Below are positions 13,001 to 22,372 of a stretch of DNA of 64,000 nucleotides, in pieces. The notes beneath the pieces are model-generated. The model saw only the letters and a program-made list of their open reading frames with translations, ran no database searches and was not told the DNA's origin. Position numbers and translations under genes: made by a program. The stretch is from Hyaloscypha bicolor E (lineage: Eukaryota; Ascomycota; Leotiomycetes; Helotiales; Hyaloscyphaceae), in assembly GCF_002865645.1 (NCBI RefSeq), contig NW_020194512.1, positions 2,335,183 to 2,399,182 of the forward strand. Reading direction: 5' to 3'. How positions within the stretch are numbered: the stretch's first letter is position 1; the number at the start of each line of letters is the position of its first letter.

Positions 13001-13199
13001 GCACGGCCACTCGGCCATCTACGACGTCCTAGACGGCGACCACTACCAGATCGACGAGATGGAGTCTTTCTGGTTGGCCGAAACGCTCAAGTATTTCTAT
13101 CTGCTGTACTCGACGCCGGATGTCATTAGTCTGGATGAGTGGGTATTGAATACGGAAGCACATCCGCTTAAGAGGCCTGTTGCTGGGGTAAAGACTTGA
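10020..13199 (+). CDS. Class I alpha-1,2-mannosidase (GH47), large type-II membrane form
   Basis: Exons 10020..11771, 11820..12838 and 12890..13199 give 1026 residues. The start is the ATG opening [10 protein letters not shown]; an upstream in-frame TTG was ignored. A signal anchor spans about residues 9-23 after a basic N-terminus, so the enzyme probably sits in ER or Golgi membrane with its catalytic domain in the lumen. GH47 hallmarks appear in order: [62 protein letters not shown] and the terminal calcium-binding TEAHPL. GH47 enzymes trim alpha-1,2-linked mannose from N-glycans. Most are about 500-600 residues. The extra length comes from a Pro/Ser-rich stem and two charged low-complexity inserts inside the barrel, around residues 425-560 and 735-920. 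Confidence 0.9.
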
Positions 13200-15062
13200 A
13201 GGGAGTGAAACCTTCCTTGAATGAGGTGGGAGGCTGTATTCTAGGAAAGGGGTGTTGGGGTGTTGGGGAGTTTGGTGGCATGGTTTCTTTGAGTCGGACT
13301 GTGCTGTGTGCGGTACGAAAGGGGCATAGGTGGAAGGGTAGAAGTGATTCTGGATACATGCATTGTCGGTGTTCTTTTTCTTGGGTACTTAGATCCGTGA
13401 TCGATGTGAGGGATAAAATTATAATAAGGCATTGTTGTCTTAAAGTCTTAATATCTTTTCACTCCTGAACTTGTACGATTGTTCGTTGCTGCATTGATAC
13501 TGCCCAGCCCAATTAGTCTGAATCCAAGTGGATTAAATACTGGCATATTGCGGGAGCTGCAAGTGATCGTTGTGCCTTGGAAGAGCTTTTGCATATAGGA
13601 TGGACTTGGATGGCTTTGTGGTGTGAGATGCCCCTGCTCGAGAGAAGTTTGCTAGTAATGACTCTTGTAGTAGAATTTTATGAATTGTGCGACTTGGATA
13701 AGAAAAGGTTGAAGTTTCTCTTGCTGCACTTTATGGAACGGCCACACTTCCAAGGTAGCTATTGCTATTGGATCCCTTGAAAGTAGGACTCTACTCCCTC
13801 ATCACGCAAATTCACCTTCTACAAGCTCTCTGTTGCTTCTCCACACTCTTCCTGCTGCAAACAACTCATCATTTTAAGGAGTATTCTGCGCGCTGGTCCT
13901 TGATCATAATTCAGAGCCTTCAAATAAACCAAATCATCTCAAACGCCTGCCCCTGTTCTAGAACTCGGCGTCCCAAAGTTACCACTCACAAATACAACAA
14001 GAACCGCTGCATACCTATGATTGAATAAGCCAGCGTCTTCTCAACTTGGGGGCTACACTGAGGGCAGCAGCCGATCCATAAAGCTCTGCCCTCTTCGCAA
14101 TTGCCAACACACCAAGACTCAGTGCAAATGCAGCAGTATAACCCCCGATCAGCCCCAGCCGCACGTTATTGTTCTACACCAGATACAGATTGACAACTTC
14201 AACCACAAGCAGTATTGCAGCAATAAACCTACTCAGAATAGACACCTCTCGAGCAATTTTCCATTCCAAGATATAAGCCAGATTGCTTTCGGCTTTACCT
14301 TCCTAAAACAATTGACCAATTATTCCCAAACGGTTGTTGTAGAAAGAAATGGATACAGGAAGTGATGCATACAACTACAAGAAAGAACACACGTTGATAT
14401 CGTCTCACAAACCTGATCAGGTAATCTTGATCATCCGGTATTCGAAGAGCTACGAGATCCTCTTCATTACCAAGCCTCAAACTACCCTTGTCCATCAGAA
14501 TAGATGTTCACTCCTGTCTAGCCTGGTATCATACGACCTCAACTACTTGCGAAGCGAACCGTCAATTTAAAGTCGACTCAAGTATTCTGGGAATGCAATG
14601 AAAACCCTGCATGCGAAGCGTTTTCCCAAATGATTCCTCACAATTCCTCGTGTACCGGTCACCTGGTGCCTCTTTTTGCAAGCAGCCTCTGAGAGACTGC
14701 AGCGTCTCTTGCGAAAGGACTATAACATTGGCTTGCAAGTCACACCAAAAGCCATCTCTACACATGCGCCTCCAGGCTTGCCTTTCGCCATTGGAGTCTC
14801 ACTTCTTACGGTGTGAATTAAGTATGTGTTCGAATCAGGACAGACCGCGTTGAGCGAAGACGTGCTTAACGTCTGGTGTATATAACAATGTCCGGAACCT
14901 CGAGTCTCAACTTTTTCCACGCATCGTTTTCAGATCTAAGGATACTCTGCAGGCTCGGCTCTCTTCTATTCCCAATGACTTCATCCTCCCTCCTCTCAAT
15001 ACATCTTTAATCACAAAGAGTTGAGTCACTGAACCCTTGTCACAAACTCCACCTCACTAAAG
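13200..15062. other. Intergenic, about 1.9 kb, no gene supported
   Basis: There are many short ORFs on both strands but none has a plausible domain, splice pattern or consistent codon use. The region runs from the mannosidase 3' flank to the promoter of the secreted-protein pseudogene. Confidence 0.5.
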
Positions 15063-15784
15063 ATGAAGTTCTTCAGCTCCCTCACTGCAATTTTAAGCAT
15101 CGGCTCTGGAGTCGCTGCCCCCCTCCGAACCAGAGATGTCTAAGTCGGAGCTCTTAGTATCATCCTCGCAACCACGAGCTCAACCCTCGCCCAAGACCAA
15201 GCTATCGCCAATACGTCTCTTCCTCCATCTTTACTCACCCACTAACACAGACCCAGCCCAAGTCCCCGCTCAAATAGGCTCGGGCATCCAATCGGGCTCT
15301 ACCTAGCCAGATCGCCTCCACACTTGTTGTGTCGTCACGTGACCTCTTAGCGCGGCACCCTGTGTCTTAGTTCTCGAGCTCCCCGCTCCTTCTCTCTTTA
15401 AACGTAATACACCACACACCCGAATACAGCTGTTTTCCACGAGAACACCAACTCTAGGGTCGTAATAACACTTCAATCCGCCGCCATCACGCTCACGGCC
15501 CCGGATATTACTGTGTTGACCCAAGACCTGACATCCCCCTCCTATGCGAAGTCCGCCATTGCGACATTCGCACAGTAGGCAAATGCCGCTGGAGTAGCTT
15601 TCTCAGCACCGACGGGGGCTATACCGCGGCAGGAATACTGGCTGCAGAGGCGGCGGTGCAACCGCTCTTGTGTCCAATGATTGCTTATGCGAAGGCTGTG
15701 CAGGGAATGGGAGCACGCAGGTTGCTGCCAGGATGGCTGGGTTGGGGAGCGCTGCTACGCAATGTCTCACTCTTGTGAGAGCTT
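15063..15784 (+). pseudogene. Secreted small protein, broken by stops and a solo LTR
   Basis: An ATG at 15063 opens a classical signal peptide (MKFFSSLTAILSIGSGVAA) followed by a Pro-Leu-Arg-x-Arg stretch that could be a processing site, then an immediate stop. Protein-like sequence resumes after it. It is interrupted at 15325-15467 by a solo LTR whose two ACACT flanks mark the target duplication. Reading across a single ACACT restores a Thr/Ala-rich segment (PDITVLTQDLTSPSYA). After further stops and a frame change, a Cys-rich end appears (NDCLCEGCAGNG). Composition recalls fungal hydrophobic-surface-binding/cell-wall galactomannoprotein types, but I cannot assign a family. It is a dead copy of a secreted-protein gene. 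Confidence 0.5.
15325..15467 (+). repeat. Solo LTR, diverged member of the same family as the 12.6-kb element
   Basis: This 143-bp stretch begins TGTTGTGTCGTCACGTGACC and ends GGGTCGTAATA. It aligns through most of its length with the reverse complement of the LTR at 25235-25388; shared blocks include CGAGCTCCCCGCTCC. It is flanked on both sides by ACACT (15320-15324 and 15468-15472), a 5-bp target-site duplication, and has no internal domain. It is therefore a recombination product of an older insertion, and its differences from the 25-kb LTR show it is older than that element. Confidence 0.85.
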
Positions 15785-18700
15785 GAACCAGATTTTGGGT
15801 ATCAGTCTTCTTGAGTAGAGATGATGCTTTGACAAGGATGGTAGTGCCCTGTACAATGGTGAAATTAATGTTTGGCATGATTATATTAGCAAGCTTTGGA
15901 GAAAGTTTTGTATGTAATAAAAGCTGTTGCAAAAACCTCATCTCCTTGTGGGAGCAAAGGCATGATTGTTGAAAAGACAACTCAAAATCCTTTCATCAGG
16001 ATGCTTGATTCCTGGTGGGAATATATTGCAATTCGTCATCAACTTGATTGACCACGTTGGAGTGAATGGTCAATGCCTAAACTTCATCATATTAGGCAGC
16101 CCCACTTGCACTGCCCCTCTCGCTTGATTCAGGGGTAAACTCAGGGGCTTGGCCAACCACCAACCCCGTTTCACAAAAACATGAGACGAGGCTAGCACCA
16201 AGAACTCACCACCTCCAAAAACAAGTAACTCTCCTCTTCTTGCAACATCCAGCCTCTCAACAATCAATCTATTCTCGAATACCACACTCATCACAACCCC
16301 ACCACCTCGTCCCTCCTCTGCTACGGAGTTTAAAATCCCCCTCTTCCCCGCAGCCAAACATCAAGCCAAAGCGAGCCGCAGATAAAAAGCCACCGCAAGT
16401 CAACCCCCAATATCCCACACCCAAACCTACATCGTCGCGAAGGACAAAGAAGCAAGCAAGACAAGCAAGATGTGTGGAATCCGCAGTTGCATGGTACTCA
16501 TCCAATGGATGACGGGCGGAACAGCGACGAAGTACGAAGAAGGCAGCGGGGAGCAAGGACCGAAACCTGTGAAGATGGGCGAAAGCGGGAAGTGGGATCT
16601 CGACATGGAGAAGCAGGCCGCAAGGGCGAAGGCGCAGAGGGAGGGCTACAAGAGTTGATGTTATTGGGCGGGACTGGGATGTGTTGTGCGGGGTGGAGGC
16701 GATAAAGCAAGTAGATTGCAATGCTCGGGGAGTCGCAACCTTAGACACCGCAGATTAGATGGTGAGGGCATGGCTGGTTGGAGATGGTGGAAGGAGGTGA
16801 GGCTTGACAAGATCTCCCCAGATCCCATAGACCCTCCGCACATAACGTCGAAAATACCAAGGGGAAGTCATGGTCCTGCTAAAGTACTGTTATACACTTG
16901 GAACTGATTTCGCCCTTTGACACCTTTATTGTCCTTAACGGTCATGGCCGTTTACGAAATAGCTTTCGGAGAGGGAACGAGAGCGTGTAGCCTGATTTGA
17001 GCTAGTGCGGTGATCAGCCTTGTTTTTTAACCGACTGTACAGATTCTAATAGGTGATTTTTTCCCCGCAACTTTCGGTTGTAAGTCAACCTGATGAACGT
17101 CGATTTTCGTCCGGTTTTACTCACGTTCTCGGATTCGAGATTCCTAATCGGGCAAAGAGATAGAGTTGAAAAACTGTGTTAGTGTTTAAGGAGTGTACTA
17201 GTTACTTGGAAACTTCAACCACTTAATTCAAGTCTGTTGGTATAAGGTAGACGAGTCGCTCTTCGGCTGGCCTGAGCTACTGGAAATACCTTCTTTTGCC
17301 AATTTTTGTTTGCTTGGAATAACTATGAGAAAGGTGGTCCATGAAATTTAAGTTTTCAACGGATATCAAATCGCTATCTCCCTTTCGAAAGAAATAATGA
17401 TCTTCAAAACTCAAGAGCAACAGGAGTTTATATCACCATCAGGCTGACCAGCCCCTCTTAAAACCTGTATATCTGCTCAATAGTCTTAAGAATCATTTTT
17501 CTTTAGCCCGATATCCTCATGCTCATGCTCACCTCACTGCCCTTTCTTCAACTGGCGTTTCATCCTCATCACCGTCCCTCCTCTCCATCGCCTTTCTATT
17601 TTGTCGCTACCCACTGTCTCACTCTACTATCCTTCTTTTCGGCCCTCCCCTTCTACCTCTTCTCAACGAACCTCCCCCGAAACTCTTCACCATCTCCCCG
17701 CTTCTCGCTACTTCTCTCCGCCGATCCTTTCTTGTCATGTCCCTCGTGCAATTTGTCGTCAGTTTCCGCATAGGATAGACCTCATCCGGTCCAAGTTCCA
17801 ACCTGATCTCGGACTTCTCTCAACTTTAATTGTGTGCTTTGAATTTCAGGGTTTGGTGAACATGTGGACAAGCTTGTTGGGTCCGCAGGTATTGACTGCA
17901 ATGAACCAAGTCCAGAGGTATCCTCGAGCTCCATTCCCAATTGCATGAAAGAATTCGTATTTCTCTCCTAATTGGTTCGAAGGTTTGGTTTCGACTATAG
18001 ATCGATTCACCAGTTGCTTGACAGGCTGGTTGACTGGTCGGCACACATGAAGTTGGACTGGTGGATTGGTCGGAGGCATTGACTGAAAGCTCGCGGAGAT
18101 ACTGAGCACCCGAATGAAGTGATGATGCCACCTGTTCCGCTTCCGATCGCAGTTCCAGTTGGGAAAGGAGAGAAAGGACCCGTTGAACCACCTGTTGCAG
18201 CACCGCTAGGGGCGGAGCGACATCTTGCGAATCTGGATGAAAGACGGGTCAAACTTGTTGTGGGACCCTCCTTATCAAAGTGATATTCGGTGTCTCGACT
18301 TGCAGGCCCGGATACGTCGCCAGTACAGCTTCGTGCGAAATATGGCCTGAAATGGAGAGAAATGATGGGGGCTCAAATGGCATTGTAGACTCCAGAATTT
18401 GCGATTTCTCGGATGTGTTAAGTTCTTGATGACGCGAAGTAGAGTACAAGAGGATTTTGATCATGATGCCGGAAGGAAGGGCTGCGACATCCGGAGACTT
18501 GACCACCCCGCCGATGCTGGCGTGGAAAGATGGCCAGGTGGAGACTTCACATGACTCAGAGTGCTTTTCGCAAGAATGACTCTTGATGTAGGATACCCCG
18601 TGGCTTTGGGAAAGCTCGCCGCGGTGATTATGGAGCTGAGGGAGTGGAGATGCCAATATCGAACGTTGTAATGAAGTTGCCACGGAAAATACGAGACCTG

Positions 18701-18947
18701 AGGAACTCGCAGAGCTGGGCGCTTGTATAATGAAGACATCAAGCAGAAGTTGAAGCTGAGGAGACAGGCAACAAAGACGGCGAGTGATCATGAAGCGGTG
18801 AAATCTTTTGCCAGATGTGACTACTCAGGAGATGGGAAAGCACTGGCTGATTAGACCCTTCATTTTCTCAAAGCGCGATTTGATTTCAAGGATACAGTGA
18901 TCTCAGTGATCTCTTCCTCTATGTATTTACCCAAGTGAGTACTCGCC
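15785..18947. other. Gene-poor region, no confident gene
   Basis: About 3.2 kb contain only short, overlapping ORFs on both strands without domains or convincing splice patterns. The only ones worth noting are the small frame at 16470 and an unspliced 180-codon minus frame at 18249-18791 that opens with ATG but has no recognisable features. C/T-rich stretches around 17540-17740 resemble leader or promoter sequence. Confidence 0.45.
16470..16658 (+). CDS. Possible small protein, 62 residues
   Basis: A complete ATG-to-stop frame encodes a hydrophobic start (MCGIRSCMVLIQW) and a charged, Lys/Glu/Arg-rich end (KWDLDMEKQAARAKAQREGY). The charged C-terminal half reads more like coding sequence than its neighbours. 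There is no known family and no splice evidence, and the opposite strand has an overlapping open frame. It could equally be chance. Confidence 0.25.
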   Translation: MCGIRSCMVLIQWMTGGTATKYEEGSGEQGPKPVKMGESGKWDLDMEKQAARAKAQREGYKS

Positions 18948-19391
18948 ATGCATCAAAATATGCTGGTCTCAAGTCTCCAGAAGCAATTCCACGCTAACAG
19001 CGAGACATGTCAGGGAAGGCCAAGTTTTGATTTGAAGAAACTGGCTCTAATACACGGGTTGTTTCTTCGCGCACAATACAACAGCATGTCTGTAATTATG
19101 TATGGCTTGCTGGATCTCAGAGAAGCCGCGAACTTGCGGCAACAGACGCTGAATGTCCAGTTCCACTTGGTCGGAATATTGGAACAAACGGCGATGTGTG
19201 ATCATAATAAGAGACTCAGGAGGTGTGGGCAAAGGGGCAGGCTTTTGGAGAAGAGTACGAGGCCAAAGATGGCGCAGCGAACGTTCTCTTGCGGCCGACT
19301 TGATTCAACAACAGGAACTCAGTGCACATTTTACTCCAAGGGAAGGCCCAACTTGATCCGACACATTGACCGAAAATATAGGAGAAGTTGA
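18948..19391 (+). pseudogene. ORF ending in a degenerate C2H2-like zinc finger
   Basis: This is a 147-codon ATG frame. Its C-terminal 40 residues (MAQRTFSCGRLDSTTGTQC...LIRHIDRKY) have the spacing of a C2H2 finger: Cys, a longer-than-usual loop, Cys, 12 residues, His. The last His is replaced by Tyr, which a single C-to-T change would cause. The frame stops straight after. The N-terminal 100 residues are not recognisable. It is probably a remnant of a zinc-finger gene rather than a working one. Confidence 0.3.
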
Positions 19392-19721
19392 ACGATGGAT
19401 TCATTCCATATGGGACTGACAATCATGGCATTCTCCAAAAAGGAACACCTGGAATGACATCAGCCACCACAATTTTCGGCCCTGCCAAGCGTTCAAGAAA
19501 TGTGCGCCTTCCACTCTGTTACGAGATGGATATCCCGGGGGCCCTCAACGATGGCAAAGGCCAGAGTAAGGGCAGAAAGATAATGTATTCTCTATCGGAG
19601 GTAGCTAGCTAAAGTACCTTCCTTCCGCCCCTAGTGGATTATGTAACACACCCCGCCCTCACCCTGGCCCCTGCCAGTCGCACGAGCTGGCCGGACGCTG
19701 TAGAAAGGAATGTTTTTTTGA
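19392..19721. other. Short non-coding stretch
   Basis: No supported gene. It lies between the zinc-finger remnant and the retroelement fragment. Confidence 0.4.
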
Positions 19722-19911
19722 GACTCGACACTCGGGGCGAGTTCTTTTAAAGGGGAGGGGTAATGTGACGGTTTTGCTAACACATGGTTGAAACGCTGAT
19801 GTCACGTGATAAGGCGCCGGTGTTTGTGGTTTGAGGGTATATATGGTAACTCCTATATCTAACCTCTCCTTATCTATTATTCTAAGAATGAGAGTACTGC
19901 ATTGATCTGTC
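19722..19911 (+). repeat. Probable 3' remnant of another LTR retroelement (polypurine tract plus LTR-like end)
   Basis: A purine run (AAAGGGGAGGGG, about 19748-19760) is followed at 19764 by TGTGACGGTTTTGC. This is the order expected at the junction of internal domain and 3' LTR. The codons just before it read like the tail of a gypsy ORF (SGRVLLKGRG). The LTR-like part contains a TATATATGG box and pyrimidine-rich transcript-start-like sequence. No partner LTR or target duplication was found, so the call is tentative. It abuts the 3' end of the CFEM gene. Confidence 0.4.
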
Positions 19912-20757
19912 TTATCTGAGTGCCTTCGACACAGTATCCCACCATCTTCTTCCCACGAAGAGCGCAAAGAACGCAAGCACAACTCCCAAAATGCTGCATG
20001 CGATTGTGATCTTCTCGGTAGAACTTAGTCCACCACCACTATCGCCTTGGCGAGCTCCTGAACTCCCCGCTCCTGGCGCTGGTACTGTCAGCGTCGAATG
20101 TATAGTAACCGGCTGAATTGGTGCCTTAGAGATAGTGGAAGTTGCTTACATTTGCGTTAGCACATTCGTACTTTATGTGCAGAGCAAGTTTGCGCGGCTA
20201 AGTACCAGGGCAGCGAGCACTGGCACGACCATCATTTTTATAGGCCACTCACTCATGCTTGTTGCCAATGTCGATGAGCCTGAGGTGGATGTCGCGGTGC
20301 TGACCACAACTACAGTTGGCGTGCTTCCTGGCGAAACTGGCAGCGTAGTTGTGCCGGCGACTTGATTTGCACTGCTCGAAGTCGGGTAGTTGTTCAGCGT
20401 GGCACCATCGATGCCGCAGTATCCGTTGTATAGCGAGACGCCGGCGGATAAGTCTATCTCGTGTGTATTGCACTGCACGTTGATACACGAGGTTAGAATT
20501 GACGAGACGGAGCTCTCGAAATCTGTGCGGCAGAAGCAGGAGTCGAGATTATTGCACCCGATGAGACCCAAAACCCCCGCGCAGCATCCGCCGAATCCGT
20601 CACCGTCAATGCAATTCTGCACACAAGGCCGTACCGAGGAGAAAGCAGGCGCTAGCTGGAGGGAGACGGTGCCATCAGCGTGGGTCTTGGGAAGGGACGA
20701 GAAGTAGGAGAGGAGAAGGCGAGATATGGCCAACGATAGCCTTGTTATAGGGGCCAT
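19912..20757 (-). CDS. CFEM-like cysteine-rich membrane-anchored surface protein
   Basis: Exon 1 is 20253..20757 and exon 2 is 19912..20144, joined by a GTGAGT...AAG intron. Frame continuity yields 245 residues. An N-terminal hydrophobic leader comes first. A Cys-rich module with ten cysteines follows at about residues 44-115 (VRPCVQNCIDGDG, GGCCAGVLGLIGC, SCFCRTDF, SCINVQC); its spacing resembles the fungal CFEM domain. A Ser/Thr-rich stalk follows. Only after splicing does a single transmembrane helix (IACSILGVVLAFFALFV) with a short basic cytosolic tail appear, which supports the intron. CFEM proteins act at the cell surface in haem uptake, adhesion or sensing. Which applies here is unknown. 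The 3' end abuts a retroelement fragment. Confidence 0.7.
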
Positions 20758-21788
20758 CTTGTAGCAAGAGGGGCAGGGTTGTTCCCCGAAAATGGGAGGT
20801 ACGCTCCATAGATATGCCCGCTCCGAATAGTTTGTTTTTCTTGTGCTGCATGTTTTTGATTCTGTGAAAGCCTGGCAGGAAGCCTAGGTGGCTGAACTTT
20901 GTTGTTCAATTGGTTTTCTGTGATGTGGCTTGGGGAAGAAAGCTTCACTACTCCAAACTCTGGTGTACGGCTATCTACTGTGGTAAATTTACTAACCCCC
21001 TCCCTACATAATTGCCAGCGGCCTCCACCGCCCCAGTTTTCAATGAGGCACGATTTTTAAGTGGTTCAGGGCCTGGTCCGCCATGTTGCACAGGGCAAAA
21101 TTTGGTCTGTGTATCAAACCAAGGGTGCACGTACCAGTACCTTCGTAGAAGATTCCCGAAGGCTTTCTGCCCTGCCAGCGGCTCCCAACCAGCTTGAAGA
21201 CACTTTCTCACTGGTTAAATACCCTAGATTCCTACCCGCACCTATACCCAAAACATACCTGCTAGCAATTATTTAGGAGGAGGGGGGGGGACAGTAGTAC
21301 CGAAAACCCGACTTGTTGTATTTCATTCGTCTTTGTCCTATCACGGTATGAAAATGGTCAGCATTTCTACTCAAAAGAGTAGAACTACTCGTCGGCTGAT
21401 CCTTACTCTGTTTGGGCGAGCTGGCCCGAACACAGTGAGGAATGGCCTGCGAGTAGACGAACTTCTGAATCTTGTGGCAAATAGACTTGGGGAAAAAAAG
21501 ATTAAAAAATTCAGACATAAGAACAGGAGTAAAGTGTATCCTCCACGAATTGCCTGCATGCAGAAAACATGTCTCGCGTGTTAGCAAAGTCGGGGTTCTT
21601 AAAGGAGCCGATCTAGCCTAATTAGGGTAGCAGCGTCGCTAATACGGAAGGCAAAACTTTGTCTCGCGATCTCATCGACCCCAATAACCACCCTCGGATA
21701 CAAATGGCAATCTCGGCGACTAATGCGCGGCGATCTGATATTGCTTTGGGTTCGTACGTGTGCTCGCTTCGACCGCAACCTATGATAG
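20758..21788. other. Intergenic, no supported gene
   Basis: This includes the promoter side of the CFEM gene and a run of G at about 21279-21291. Short ORFs on both strands have no recognisable content. Confidence 0.45.
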
Positions 21789-22178
21789 CCTTCGTCCGGT
21801 GAGACATGTCCAGCGCTAGCAAGGGGGGTGTAGCTGCACGCAAGCCTCATCTCGTTTTACTCTCCCCCCCCTGGTTTAAAGGGCACCCGAGACATTTTGG
21901 TGAGTATTTAACAGGGTGCTTGGCGAATAGAAAGTGCTAGAATTTCGAGGCTTCTAGGGCTCAAAGCCTTCTTAGACTTGATCACAGACCAAGTCTTGCT
22001 CAGTGCGAGAGGCTGCCTAGGGTGCCCTACCAATCAGAATAAGTGCTTTATACCTTCAACCCACAAAATGGTGGGTCTGCCCTTTAAACCGGGGGGGGGG
22101 GATAGTATTACGCTTCAAGAGGCTTGCATGCAGCCACACCCCCCTTGCTAGCGCTGGACATGTCTCACCGGACGAAGG
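21789..22178. repeat. Foldback (large inverted repeat) element
   Basis: Arms 21789-21886 and 22078-22178 are near-perfect reverse complements over about 100 bp. They share AGCGCTGGACATGTCTCACC, a homopolymeric G/C run and a TTTAAA core, and enclose about 190 bp of unrelated spacer. The single-strand form would make a long hairpin. It could be a foldback-type transposon or two inverted copies of a repeat. No clear target duplication was found outside the arms. Confidence 0.65.
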
Positions 22179-22372
22179 GATACTGTGATTAACAAACTTG
22201 ATTCTTAGAGGCAGACGAAGGGGAGCCTACCAACAGACTCCCTAAGCGCGCTTAGTTGGTGATCCATTGTGCTCAGAAAGAAGGCGGGTTCCGATGTACA
22301 GCCATAACACAATGCAATAATTGCAACAATTCTGCGCCATATCTGATCTAAAGGTTCTGATCGAGACCATCA

